In this document: in pieces, positions 18,501-27,165 of the stretch
Layout of the letters: each line of letters starts with the position of its first letter
How positions within the stretch are numbered: position 1 is the first letter of the stretch
Source of the DNA: Pararhodobacter marinus
GTDB taxonomy: Bacteria; Pseudomonadota; Alphaproteobacteria; Rhodobacterales; Rhodobacteraceae
Length of the DNA stretch: 64,000 nt
Direction of reading: 5' to 3'
Assembly: GCF_003122215.1 (NCBI RefSeq)
Contig: NZ_QEYD01000004.1
Coordinates: 248,001-312,000 of the forward strand
Notes under the pieces: generated by a model
Seen by the model: the letters and a program-made list of their open reading frames with translations, nothing else
Told to the model about the DNA's origin: nothing
Database searches by the model: none
Translations under genes and position numbers: made by a program

Positions 18501-19433
18501 GTGCGAACCATTTTGCACGTCGGGCCTCACAAGACAGGCACGACCACGATTCAGGGCGCGATGTCGGATGGCCGGGAAGCGCTGTTGCAGAAGGGGATTG
18601 ATTTCCCAATCATCGGTCGCCGCGAGACCGGTGCGCAGGCGCACCGCTATTTCTCGGCGTTCATGCGTGGCGTGACGTCGGAATACGATGCGGGCTTCGA
18701 GGCATCGGCGCGCGCATGGAGTCCAGACGCCGATACCGTCGTTCTTTCGTCCGAGGATTTCTGGTTCGGCAGCACGACCGAGCAAATCGACAGGCTGCAC
18801 GATCTTGTTCCAGGCATCGACACGGTCGTTTTCTTCAGCCGCGAGCCGGTTTCGCATCTCGTGTCGCTTTACAAGGAATCCATAAAGGGGCCCAACGCCG
18901 GAACGTTGGGAGACATGCTCGATCTTCAGCTTCGGCAGCTTGAGAAACCAAAAGCAGGCTATGCGTATTATCGGTTCGAAGAAAACCTCGACCGCTGGCG
19001 TCAGAGAGCGGACGTCAAGGTGGTAAAGCACGAGCGGAACATGGATATCCTCGCGTCGTTCTTCGATGCCGCAGGATTGGAAAAGGACGCGCTTTCGGAC
19101 CTGCCGAGCGCACCCAATCTGAACGCCGCCGACAGCGATGTGGTCTGCGCGCTCCGCCTGTCCATCAACCATGCCCTAAAGCGTGGCGAGCTGGATGCCG
19201 AAGGATCGAAAAGGTTCAAGAAAATCCTTGCAAGGAAGGCGGGCAAGGAATTTTCAGAGCGTCATCGCGACAAGCTGATCGAACAGCGCTTCGAGACAAA
19301 GGCGTTCTTCGACGGGTTTGTCGCGTTCAATCCGTCGATGGCGGATCTGCATTCGCCTCCGGCGTCTGACATTGGTTTCAGAGAATTTCGTCAGGAAGAC
19401 GCCAAGCGGATTTTGGAAGAGCTCGTCGCCTGA
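18501..19433 (+). CDS. Sulfotransferase-like P-loop protein
   Basis: The 310-aa product starts ILHVGPHKTGTTTIQ; G8-P-H-K-T-G-T-T15 fits the 5'-phosphosulfate loop of PAPS sulfotransferases, and VVFFSREPVSHLVSLYKES (about residues 110-128) resembles the 3'-phosphate region. Translation starts at GTG, with GGAAGG about 8 nt upstream. The gene is somewhat less GC-rich than its neighbours. It is the last gene before a strong hairpin terminator at 19438. Together with the coiled-coil sulfotransferase at 3552 it supports sulfation of the surface glycan, but neither substrate nor catalysis is proven. Confidence 0.7.
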   Translation: MRTILHVGPHKTGTTTIQGAMSDGREALLQKGIDFPIIGRRETGAQAHRYFSAFMRGVTSEYDAGFEASARAWSPDADTVVLSSEDFWFGSTTEQIDRLHDLVPGIDTVVFFSREPVSHLVSLYKESIKGPNAGTLGDMLDLQLRQLEKPKAGYAYYRFEENLDRWRQRADVKVVKHERNMDILASFFDAAGLEKDALSDLPSAPNLNAADSDVVCALRLSINHALKRGELDAEGSKRFKKILARKAGKEFSERHRDKLIEQRFETKAFFDGFVAFNPSMADLHSPPASDIGFREFRQEDAKRILEELVA

Positions 19434-19437
19434 ACCG

Positions 19438-19468
19438 ACAGGAGCGCCCACGGGCGCTCCTGTGTTTT
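19438..19468. terminator. Rho-independent terminator between convergent genes
   Basis: A 12-nt arm ACAGGAGCGCCC pairs perfectly with GGGCGCTCCTGT, with a very tight loop, and is followed by GTTTTC on the plus strand. It sits 5 bp after the sulfotransferase stop and 14 bp from the stop of kdsB on the other strand, so it probably ends transcription from the left and may act in both directions. Confidence 0.8.
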
Positions 19469-19481
19469 CTGACGGGCTGGT

Positions 19482-20297
19482 TCAGTCCCAGCCCATCTTC
19501 CTCAGATAGCCTTCGATAAGCGGCACGTCCGAGGGGTTGTTCAGCTCCCAGAACACCGCGCCGGGGGCCGAGACCTCGACCGCCTGGACAGGCGCGCCGT
19601 TCTCCAGGAAGCGCAGCTGTTCCAGCCCTTCGAGCGTCTCCAGCGGCGCAGGCTCCCACGCGATGTAGCGCGCCAGCGCCGTCGGGCGGTACGCATAAAG
19701 CCCGACATGGTGGAAAACCGGCACCTGCCCGTTGACCACGCCCTTGCCATTGGTGAAGGGGATGACCTCTTTCGAGAAATACAGCGCCTGTCCCAGCTGG
19801 TTCGACACCACTGTGGTCGCGCCCACGCGCCCGGCCGCGCGGTCGGCGATGAAGTTCTGCACCGCCTCCTCGTCGCAGCGCAGAACCGGGGTGGCCACCT
19901 GCAGGTCCGGCGTCTCGCGCATCGCCCGGACCAGCGCGGTCACGAAATGCGACGGCGTGAGCGGCGCATCGCCCTGCAGGTTGACGATGATCTCGGCGCC
20001 GATATTGGCGTTCTTGACCGCTTCGGCCACGCGCTCGGTCCCGTTGCGGCAGCTTTCGGCGGTCATGATCACGTCGACGCCGATCCGCGCGGCCTCGTCG
20101 GCGATGCGGCTGTCATCGGTGGCGACGTAAAGCGGGATGTCCTCGCCCAGCTCGGCCGCCGCGTTGCGCCCGGCGATGACCGACCGTTCAAGCAGCGTGC
20201 GTTCGGTGCCGTTGGCACCTTTCAGCGTCGCCAGCGGCTTGGCCGGGTAGCGGGTCGAGGCATAGCGCGCGGGAATGATGATCGCGGTATCGGCCAT
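19482..20297 (-). CDS. kdsB: 3-deoxy-manno-octulosonate cytidylyltransferase
   Basis: The 271-aa enzyme activates Kdo with CTP to CMP-Kdo for LPS core or Kdo-containing capsule. The N-terminus IIIPARYASTRYPAKPL (residues 6-22) is the nucleotide-binding signature of the family, followed by VYVATDDSRI, an NLQGDAPL metal-binding block and HVGLYAYR. Length is near the usual 245-260 aa with a slightly longer C-terminus. It begins 1 bp after the kdsA stop codon, so the two are cotranscribed and probably coupled. Identification is firm. Confidence 0.95.
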   Translation of the reverse strand: MADTAIIIPARYASTRYPAKPLATLKGANGTERTLLERSVIAGRNAAAELGEDIPLYVATDDSRIADEAARIGVDVIMTAESCRNGTERVAEAVKNANIGAEIIVNLQGDAPLTPSHFVTALVRAMRETPDLQVATPVLRCDEEAVQNFIADRAAGRVGATTVVSNQLGQALYFSKEVIPFTNGKGVVNGQVPVFHHVGLYAYRPTALARYIAWEPAPLETLEGLEQLRFLENGAPVQAVEVSAPGAVFWELNNPSDVPLIEGYLRKMGWD

Positions 20298-20298
20298 T

Positions 20299-21126
20299 TC
20301 AGAGCCCTTTTGCCAGCGCGTCGAAAGCGCGAAGCTGGCCGATCAGGGCGCCCAGCTCGCTGATCGGCACCATGTTGGGGCCGTCCGAGGGGGCGTTGTC
20401 GGGGTCTTCATGCGTCTCGATGAACAGCCCCGAGACACCCACCGCGCAGGCCGCCCGCGCCAGCACGGGCACGAATTCGCGCTGCCCGCCCGAGGTGGCG
20501 CCCTGACCGCCCGGCTGCTGCACCGAATGCGTGGCGTCGAAGATCACCGGATAGCCGGTCTGCGCCATGATCGGCAGGCCCCGGAAATCCGTCACCAGCG
20601 TGTTGTAGCCGAACGAGGTGCCCCGGTCGCACAGCATGATCTGCGTGTTGCCGGTCGATTCGACTTTCTTGGCGACATTGCCCATGTCCCAGGGGGCCAG
20701 GAACTGGCCCTTCTTGACGTTGATGGCCTTGCCGGTCGCCCCGGCGGCCAGCAACAGGTCGGTCTGGCGGCACAGGAAAGCGGGGATCTGCAGCACGTCG
20801 CAGACCTCGGCGGCGGTGGCGCACTGGCTGGCCTCGTGCACATCGGTCAGCACCGGCACGCCGAATTCGTCGCGGATCTTGCCGAGGATCTCGAGCCCTT
20901 TCTCGATCCCCAGCCCGCGCTGTGTCGAGATCGACGAGCGGTTCGCCTTGTCGTAGCTCGCCTTGAAGACGAATTGGGTACCGGTCGGCGCGCAGGCTTC
21001 GGCGATCTTCTCGGCCATCAGCCGCGCATGGTCGAGGCTTTCAAGCTGGCAGGGGCCGGCGATCAGGAAAATGGGAGAACCGGCACCGACTTTGATATTG
21101 CCGATTTCTATCGTCTTGGCGGTCAT
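20299..21126 (-). CDS. kdsA: Kdo-8-phosphate synthase (2-dehydro-3-deoxyphosphooctonate aldolase)
   Basis: The 275-aa enzyme condenses phosphoenolpyruvate with arabinose 5-phosphate to Kdo-8-phosphate. It shows IAGPCQLES near residue 22, [21 protein letters not shown] and [11 protein letters not shown], all family signatures for PEP and phosphate binding. The open frame extends 29 codons upstream, but the ATG at 21126 is chosen because AAGG lies about 9 nt before it and family proteins begin at this point. It is followed directly by kdsB. With kpsF it supplies the whole branch from ribulose 5-phosphate except the phosphatase kdsC, which is not in the window. Confidence 0.95.
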   Translation of the reverse strand: MTAKTIEIGNIKVGAGSPIFLIAGPCQLESLDHARLMAEKIAEACAPTGTQFVFKASYDKANRSSISTQRGLGIEKGLEILGKIRDEFGVPVLTDVHEASQCATAAEVCDVLQIPAFLCRQTDLLLAAGATGKAINVKKGQFLAPWDMGNVAKKVESTGNTQIMLCDRGTSFGYNTLVTDFRGLPIMAQTGYPVIFDATHSVQQPGGQGATSGGQREFVPVLARAACAVGVSGLFIETHEDPDNAPSDGPNMVPISELGALIGQLRAFDALAKGL

Positions 21127-21452
21127 GGGAAGCCTTGAATCTGATTTGGATGTCAATGGGGCCGGGCCGTCCCCTAGGGCGCCGTCCCCGTCCCGGTCGC
21201 GAAGGATCGCCACGCGGAACGGGTCGCGGAAATGCCCCGGGGCGGGACCGGGTTGAAGCTTCCCATAGTATCCTGCGCTACCCGCGCGGGTGCAAGGGTG
21301 GTTCTGGCGCCCGGGGTCGTGCGCGGCCGCCCGAAGCGGGAAATCGCGCGGGCGGGGATGACGGGCGGGGCAAGACGTCCGATCCGGTCAGCAGCGCGTG
21401 CAGCCTGTCCATCCGGTGGTGGCGGGTCCCTTGGGGCAACGTCATCGCGGGC
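21127..21452. other. Intergenic region upstream of kdsA, about 325 bp
   Basis: This GC-rich gap lies between the small lipoprotein gene and kdsA, both on the minus strand. It should contain the kdsA promoter. I see no RNA gene, repeat or convincing hairpin with a T-tract. Open frames crossing it are unlike known proteins. Confidence 0.3.
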
Positions 21453-21818
21453 TCACCCCACCACCCGGTGGCCGCGCCCGCGCAGGCACTGGATGACCAT
21501 CGCCTCGCGCCGGTCCGCGACATCCGCCGCGCTGGCAGCACCGCCGGCCATGGCCCCGACAAGCGCACCGCCCAGGGCGTCGCCACCCGCATCCGCCTCG
21601 CCCAGCACGGCGCCAAGACCCGCGCCCAGCAGCGCCGCGCCCATGGTTTCATGGTCCAGCTGGCGCTGATCGCGCGCCAGCGTCTGACAGGCCCGCAGAT
21701 CGGCGTGGTAGGCAGGTGTCGGCACGCCGTCCAGAACGGGCGTGTAGTTTGCACCCGAATTGGCGCAGGCGCCCAGCAGTGCGGCGGCGCCCAGCAGAAG
21801 GGAGAGGGAGGCTTTCAT
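21453..21818 (-). CDS. Small glycine-zipper lipoprotein
   Basis: The product is about 121 aa with a lipoprotein signal peptide: charged start MKAS, hydrophobic core LLLGAAALL, and lipobox L-G-A-C at about residues 15-18, so it should be lipidated at that Cys. Residues ~60-95 form a glycine-zipper-like stretch (GAALLGAGLGAVLGEA... and GGALVGAMAGGA) typical of small outer-membrane proteins. Two ATGs lie 6 bp apart. The second (21818) is chosen since GAGGAC sits 7 nt upstream of it but overlaps the first. It lies between the AraC regulator and the kds genes on the same strand. Function is unknown. Confidence 0.75.
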   Translation of the reverse strand: MKASLSLLLGAAALLGACANSGANYTPVLDGVPTPAYHADLRACQTLARDQRQLDHETMGAALLGAGLGAVLGEADAGGDALGGALVGAMAGGAASAADVADRREAMVIQCLRGRGHRVVG

Positions 21819-21915
21819 CGTCATGTCCTCGTGCGATGTTTGTGACGCACGGGGATTTAGGGGATCGCCGGGCCGCCCGGCATGACCGCCCGTATCACAG
21901 GATTGACCGCCGGTA

Positions 21916-22938
21916 TCAATCGGCGCCCAGAAAGGCCGTCGGGCTGCGCCCGGTCCAGCGGCGGAAGGCGCGCACGAAGGACGAGGCTTCGGAGAATCCC
22001 AGAAGATAGGCCGTCTCGTTCACCGAGACCTTGCGCGCGCGCAGGTAATCCACGGCCATCCGGTGGCGCAGCGCATCGTGCAGGCCCGCGAAGGTAACGC
22101 CCTCGTCTTTGAGCCGCCGGTACAGGGTCTGGCGGCTCATGCCCAGATCGCGCGCCAGCCGGTCCATCGACGGCGCGCCCTTGTGCAGATCGGGCAGAAG
22201 CCGCGCCTCGATCCGGGCGCGGATCGTGTCGGCTTGCGACAATTCGGCCAGCAGCGCATCGGCATGGCGCGCGAAGATGCCGAATACATAGGGATTGCCG
22301 GGTTCGAACGCGGTGCGCGGCGTCAGCCAGACGGGATCGATGCGCAGCGCGTTGCGCCCGGCCCCGAAGCGGACGGGGATCTGCAGCAGCTCGGGATACG
22401 CGGCGGCATGGGGCGGCGGCGGCCAGCTCACATCGAGCGCCAGCGCGAAGACCTGGTCGGGAAAGGCGCGGCGAAACTCGCTGATGAACCGCGCGAAGGA
22501 CGCCTCCATCATCAGGTAATCGGCATCCGCGACCGGCAGGTGATCCAGGATCCAGACCTCGGATCCGCTGCGCCGGATCTCGAAGCGATCGCGCCCCGCC
22601 ATGGCATTCGTGTCGGCGATCAGCCGCAGGTAGCGGTTGAGCTGGGCGATGGAATGCTCAAGCGAGGCCGAGTGATGCACGATCTGGCCAACCACCGACA
22701 TCTCTTCCAGCCGTGTGTCCAGCGTCTGGCGCAGCAAGAGCGCGGTATCGCCGGTCTGCGCCATCGCCGCCGTGATCACCGCGCCATAGGCGGAGACCGG
22801 AACGCGGGCATCCTGCGCCGCCAGTTGCGCGGCGTTCAATCCCCCCGCGCGCAGCAGGGCGTCGCGGGTGGCCCCGCGTGTGACCGCGTAATCGACAAAC
22901 GCCGCGACGAAACCCGCCGCCATCATCGGCTGAGACAT
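21916..22938 (-). CDS. AraC-family regulator with N-terminal arabinose-binding-like domain
   Basis: The 340-aa protein has an N-terminal ligand-binding-like region (about 15-200) of the type found in OruR/ArgR-like AraC regulators. It ends with a two-helix-turn-helix AraC domain (about 235-335), with SMDRLARDLGMSRQTLYRRL as the first HTH and VNETAYLLGFSEASSFVRAF as the second. It is divergent from the ABC ATPase gene (165 bp between starts), so it may control that transporter. A lipoprotein gene lies downstream on the same strand. The ligand is unknown. Confidence 0.85.
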   Translation of the reverse strand: MSQPMMAAGFVAAFVDYAVTRGATRDALLRAGGLNAAQLAAQDARVPVSAYGAVITAAMAQTGDTALLLRQTLDTRLEEMSVVGQIVHHSASLEHSIAQLNRYLRLIADTNAMAGRDRFEIRRSGSEVWILDHLPVADADYLMMEASFARFISEFRRAFPDQVFALALDVSWPPPPHAAAYPELLQIPVRFGAGRNALRIDPVWLTPRTAFEPGNPYVFGIFARHADALLAELSQADTIRARIEARLLPDLHKGAPSMDRLARDLGMSRQTLYRRLKDEGVTFAGLHDALRHRMAVDYLRARKVSVNETAYLLGFSEASSFVRAFRRWTGRSPTAFLGAD

Positions 22939-23103
22939 CCTGTACCTCGACCCTCGGGGGCGCGCCTGATCGGCCCGCCTGCGCGACGGAAGGCGGCTGT
23001 CCCCAGGCCGCGCAGGGCTGACGAAGGGGTGATGCCGCGCGTCATCGCGTTGTTACCGTTGGTGTTTAGCCCTTGCGCTTACTTCATGCGACGGAAAATT
23101 CTC

Positions 23104-24138
23104 GTGTCCATCTCTCTTTGCGATCTGCAGAAATCCTTTGGCGGCAAGCCCGCCCTGGCCGGTGTCTCGGCCGAGATCGCGGCGGGCGAATTCTTTGCCA
23201 TCGTCGGCGCGTCGGGCTGCGGCAAGTCCACGCTGCTGCGGCTGATCGCCGGACTGGATGAACCCGATGCGGGCGAGATCCATCTGGGCGCGCGTCAGGT
23301 CAGCGGGCGCGGTGTGCATGTCCCGCCCGAAGCGCGAAAGGTGGGCTTCGTGTTCCAGTCCTATGCGCTGTGGCCGCATCTCGATGTGCGCGGTAACGTG
23401 GCCTTCCCGGCCGAGTCCGCCGGCCTGTCGCGGGCCGAAGCCGCGCGTCATGCCGACCGGCATCTGGCGACCGTCGCGCTGAGCGATTACGCCACCCGCA
23501 AACCTGCCGATCTGTCAGGCGGACAGCGGCAGCGCGTGGCGCTTGCGCGCTGCCTGGCGCAGGATGCGGGCACGATCCTGATGGACGAACCGCTCGCCAA
23601 TCTCGACCCGCATCTGCGCCATGTGATGGAGGACGAGCTTGTGGCCTTTCATCGCCAGTCGGGCGCGACCACGGTCTACATCACCCATGACCAGCGCGAG
23701 GCGATGGCGGTGGCCGACCGCATGGCAGTGATGCGCGACGGGCGGTTCTTGCAGGTGGGTACGCCGGGCGAGATCTACGAGCGCCCGCAAAGCGCCGCCG
23801 TTGCGCGCTTCATCGGGCAGGGGGCCGTTCTGCCCGTCGAATACCGGCAGGGCCGGGTTTTCCTGCAGGGGCGCCCGGTTTCGATGCGCGGCCTCGGCGG
23901 ACCCGAGGGCGCGCGCGAGGCGCTGTTTCGTCCCGCCGATCTGGTGCCCGGGGCCGAGGGACTGCCCGAATGCCTGGAAGGCCGCATCGTGTCGGCGCTG
24001 TACCGGGGCGGGCATTGGGAGGCGAAGGTCTCGGTGGCCGACGACCAGCCGCCGCTGACCCTGCATCTGCCGCAGAAGGTCACCGCCGGCGAAAGCTTGT
24101 CGCTGGCGGTGCGGGGCGGCTGGCTGTTGCCGGCCTGA
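23104..24138 (+). CDS. ABC transporter ATP-binding protein, Fbp/Pot type
   Basis: The product of about 344 aa has Walker A GASGCGKST (about residues 37-45), a Q-loop FQSYALWPH, the signature LSGGQRQRV, Walker B ILMDEPLANLD and a switch His in ITHDQREA. It ends with a C-terminal TOBE-like domain (from ~240), as in iron, putrescine and 2-aminoethylphosphonate importers. GTG at 23104 is preferred because GGAAAA lies upstream of it; ATG at 23086 would add six residues but has no ribosome-binding site. It is convergent with the matching permease gene, with only 3 bp between stops. It energises import with the permease and binding protein encoded on the other strand. Confidence 0.85.
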   Translation: MSISLCDLQKSFGGKPALAGVSAEIAAGEFFAIVGASGCGKSTLLRLIAGLDEPDAGEIHLGARQVSGRGVHVPPEARKVGFVFQSYALWPHLDVRGNVAFPAESAGLSRAEAARHADRHLATVALSDYATRKPADLSGGQRQRVALARCLAQDAGTILMDEPLANLDPHLRHVMEDELVAFHRQSGATTVYITHDQREAMAVADRMAVMRDGRFLQVGTPGEIYERPQSAAVARFIGQGAVLPVEYRQGRVFLQGRPVSMRGLGGPEGAREALFRPADLVPGAEGLPECLEGRIVSALYRGGHWEAKVSVADDQPPLTLHLPQKVTAGESLSLAVRGGWLLPA

Positions 24139-24141
24139 CCC

Positions 24142-25848
24142 CTACAGCCGCCACGGTACCACGCCGGGCGGCAACCGGCGTCCCAGAAGATCCAGCAGGG
24201 CCATAAGGACCACGGTCGCCACGACCGTCACCGCTGCCATCGCGGCGGCCAGCGTCGTGTAGCCACCATCCTCGTAATTGTAGATCGCGGTGCCGATCGT
24301 CTCGGTCCCGGTCGACCACAACAGGGCCGAGACCGTCACCTCGTTATACGCGGTCAGGAAGACGAGGATCGCGCCCGAAGCCGCCGCCGGCGCGATCAGC
24401 GGCAGGAAGATCCGTGTCAGCCTGCGCCCCCAGCCCGCGCCCGCGACCCGCGCCGCCTCATCGAGCGCCGGGTCAAGCTGCAGGCAGGCCGCCGTGACGG
24501 GCTTCAGCGCCACGGCGAAAAAGGCGCAGAGATAGGCCAGGACGATGATCCACAGCGTGTTGTAGATCGACACGCCCAGCCCGGGCAGCGGGCGCAGAAA
24601 GGTCAGGATGAAGGCGATCGAGATCACCAGCCCGGGGATCGCATAGGTCGTCTCGGCCAGCGATGACAGCGCCAGCCCGGCGCGCCGCGGCCCGCGCGCC
24701 CGCCCGGCGATCAGCCTTGCGGTCAGCGCGCCCAGCCCCGACAGGATCAGCGCGGCGGCGCTGGCGGCCAGGGTCGAGTTGAGGAAGGCGCGCGCGGTGA
24801 CGCCCTGGCGAAACAGCACTTCGGCGAAATTGTCGAAGGTCAGGGTCTGCCAGCTCAGCGCCACGCCATAGGTCGGCACCAGCGCCGTCCCGAACAGCGC
24901 CGCCATCGGCAGGGCCAGCGTCACCAGAACCAGCGCGGTCATCGCGGCCTCGGTCGCGGGGCGCCAGCGTCCCAGGCGCAGCGACAGCGGCGCCTGTGCG
25001 GGGCCGATCAGGGCCGCGCGAAAGCGGCGGGCCAGCGTCATCTGCACCGCGACGACGGCGATGGCCAGAAGCGCCATCAGTGCCGACAACACTGCCACAT
25101 CGGCCAGCATCGATGGTCCGAAGCTGGACAGCCGTTGCCAGATCAGCACCGGCAGGGTGATGTAGCGCCCCGGAATGCCCAACAGCGCCGGGATGCCGAA
25201 ATTCCCCAGCGCCGACACGAAAGCCAGCGCATAGGCGGCCAGCAGGCTGGGCGCGAGCAACGGCAGGATCACGCGGCCCAGCAGCCTTGGCGCGCGGGCG
25301 CCGGCGATGCGCGCGGCCTCGGCCATCTCGCGCGGGAGGCTGCGCAGGGCGGCCAGCGTCACCAGAAAGACCAGCGGCATGGATTGCACCGCCAGCAACG
25401 CGATCACCCCGCCGCGTCCGTAAAGCGGGTGCGGCGTGCCGGGCGGCGGCGCCAGCCCCAGCGCACCCAGGAGCGGCGAGGACGGTCCCAGCGCCTGCGT
25501 CCACGCAATCGCGGTCACATGCGGCGGGATCATCATCGGGATCAGCAGCAGGAAGGTGAACACTGCCTTGCCCCGCAGGTCCGTGAGCCCGACGACCAGC
25601 GCGACCCCCACGCCGATGACCAGTGCCAGCCCGGCGGACAGCGCGGCGCTTTCCAGCGAATGCCACAGCGCGCGGGGCACCGGGCGGGACGTCAGCGCGT
25701 CGAGCATCGGCTGCAGCGTGGGCAGGCCCTCGGCCATCAGACCGGTACGCAAAAGCAGCGCCAGCGGCGTCACCATCAGCGCCGCCGCGAAAACAAGAAG
25801 CGCGGCGAGGGTCAGGCCCTCGCCGCCGAGCGTTGGTTTCAGACGCAT
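24142..25848 (-). CDS. ABC transporter permease, two-domain FbpB type
   Basis: The 568-aa membrane protein contains about 12 hydrophobic segments arranged as two homologous halves, each with an EAA-like cytoplasmic loop (PREMAEAARIAGARAPR and DPALDEAARVAGAGWGRR). This is the single-chain double permease layout of Fbp/Afu importers. It starts 10 bp after the binding-protein gene on the same strand. With the ATPase encoded at 23104-24138 it should form the inner-membrane channel. Substrate class is discussed under the binding protein. Confidence 0.88.
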   Translation of the reverse strand: MRLKPTLGGEGLTLAALLVFAAALMVTPLALLLRTGLMAEGLPTLQPMLDALTSRPVPRALWHSLESAALSAGLALVIGVGVALVVGLTDLRGKAVFTFLLLIPMMIPPHVTAIAWTQALGPSSPLLGALGLAPPPGTPHPLYGRGGVIALLAVQSMPLVFLVTLAALRSLPREMAEAARIAGARAPRLLGRVILPLLAPSLLAAYALAFVSALGNFGIPALLGIPGRYITLPVLIWQRLSSFGPSMLADVAVLSALMALLAIAVVAVQMTLARRFRAALIGPAQAPLSLRLGRWRPATEAAMTALVLVTLALPMAALFGTALVPTYGVALSWQTLTFDNFAEVLFRQGVTARAFLNSTLAASAAALILSGLGALTARLIAGRARGPRRAGLALSSLAETTYAIPGLVISIAFILTFLRPLPGLGVSIYNTLWIIVLAYLCAFFAVALKPVTAACLQLDPALDEAARVAGAGWGRRLTRIFLPLIAPAAASGAILVFLTAYNEVTVSALLWSTGTETIGTAIYNYEDGGYTTLAAAMAAVTVVATVVLMALLDLLGRRLPPGVVPWRL

Positions 25849-25857
25849 CGATGCGGA

Positions 25858-26844
25858 TCAGCCGCCGAAGATCTCGACAAAACGCATCCGGTCGTCAGTC
25901 GCGCTTTCCAGCGCGGCGGCGGGGTCGAAATCCAGCATCCGGATGTCTTCCAGCGCCGGGAAGCCCTCGGGCGGGGTGACGCCGGGCCGGGCGGGCAGAT
26001 AGCCCATATCGGCGGCCAGTTGCTGCCCTTCTTCCGAGATCAGGAAATCGACGAATGCCTGGGCGGCGGGGACGTTCTGCGCGGTCGACAGGATCGCCAC
26101 CGGCTCGGTCACGGCGCTGACGCCTTCCGCAGGGAAGACGAAGCCCACGGGCGCGCCGTTCGGGATCTCGCGGATCGGCAGGAAGTCGACGACCATGCCG
26201 TACATCTGTTCGCCACCGGCCACGGCGCGGTAGACACCTCCATTGCCGCCCTGCGGATTGGTCCCCTGATCGGCGAGGCCCTGGTAATAGTCCCAGCCCA
26301 GATCGGGATGCGCTGTCAGCGACACCATGTGGATCGTCGCCGCCCCCGAGGTCAGCGGCGAGGGCATGGCGATCTGGCCCTGTGCTTCGGGGCGCAGCAG
26401 GTCGGCCCAGCTTTCGGGGACGAAGGGGGCATTGGTGTTGTAGATGATGCCGGTGGTGATCAGCTTGGTCGAGAAGTAATGATGCTCGGGATCCATCAGC
26501 GCCGGATCGTAGGCCGACACATCGGCGCCCGGATAGGCCATCAGTCGGTCCTGCGCCTCGAGCCCTTCCATCGTGACCATGTCGGCGATCAGCAGCACAT
26601 CGGCCTGCGGCGCGCCGGCGGCGTATTCGGCTTCCAGCCGTGCCATGACCTGCGTCGTGCCGTCACGGATCCATGTCACCTCGACATTCGGATAGGCGGC
26701 GGTGAAGGCGTCGACGGTGCGCTGGGCATCTTCGTTGGGCTGCGAGGTATACAGAACCAGCGGGCCGCTGATGTCGGTATTCTGGGCCGCGACCGGACCG
26801 GCAAGAACACTGGCCGCAATCGCCGCGGTAAGGATGCGTTGCAT
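25858..26844 (-). CDS. ABC transporter periplasmic binding protein, Fbp-like
   Basis: The 328-aa protein has a Sec signal peptide (about residues 1-20, cleavage after VAAQ or GPVAA) and the binding-protein start GPLVLYTSQPNEDAQRTVDAF. The fold resembles ferric, putrescine or 2-aminoethylphosphonate binding proteins. The adjacent Tyr pair that ligates iron in FbpA is not evident in the expected region, where VAGGEQMYGMVVDFLP occurs instead, so I would not call it an iron transporter. It precedes its permease by 9 bp. Substrate is unknown; phosphonates, polyamines or sugar phosphates are alternatives. Confidence 0.8.
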   Translation of the reverse strand: MQRILTAAIAASVLAGPVAAQNTDISGPLVLYTSQPNEDAQRTVDAFTAAYPNVEVTWIRDGTTQVMARLEAEYAAGAPQADVLLIADMVTMEGLEAQDRLMAYPGADVSAYDPALMDPEHHYFSTKLITTGIIYNTNAPFVPESWADLLRPEAQGQIAMPSPLTSGAATIHMVSLTAHPDLGWDYYQGLADQGTNPQGGNGGVYRAVAGGEQMYGMVVDFLPIREIPNGAPVGFVFPAEGVSAVTEPVAILSTAQNVPAAQAFVDFLISEEGQQLAADMGYLPARPGVTPPEGFPALEDIRMLDFDPAAALESATDDRMRFVEIFGG

Positions 26845-27165
26845 GATGAACCTCTGGTTTGGGGGCTGCGCGCCCCGTCGTTGCGTTCTGGGTGTCGTCC
26901 TGCGGGCGGCCTAGCCTGCGGATGTGACGCTGGGATGAAGGCGCCGCCGCTCTCTGGCCCGGGACCGGTGGCGCCCCGGATCTGCCCGCTTTCCGGGCGC
27001 GGGGGCGGAACAAACCTGCGCGGCTTGCCCATCGTGCTGGATTTCGCGCGCCGGGCGGGCAAGACTGGCGCAGACCCTGTCCACGGCGCCGCGGCCCGTT
27101 CCGTTCGCGGCGCTTGCCTCGGGCAGGTCGGGGAAGCGACGCCGCATTGGCGCAAGGAGACGAGT
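26845..27165. other. Divergent intergenic region, about 320 bp
   Basis: The gap lies between the binding-protein start (minus strand) and the XRE-cupin regulator (plus strand), so it must contain promoters in both directions. It is GC-rich. I found no copy here of the TTTCT-N5-AGAAA palindrome that precedes mgsA, hence no sign of autoregulation through that site. Confidence 0.35.

Noticed and set aside
22063-23085. Long 5' extension of the ABC ATPase open frame
   Set aside because: It is antisense to the AraC gene; the ATPase fold begins just after 23104.
25858-26844. Calling the Fbp-like binding protein an iron transporter
   Set aside because: The paired Tyr iron ligands of FbpA are not seen in the expected region.
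25135-27165. Long 5' extension of the XRE-cupin open frame
   Set aside because: It runs antisense through the permease and binding-protein genes. The GTG at 27166 has an ideal ribosome-binding site and begins the conserved domain.
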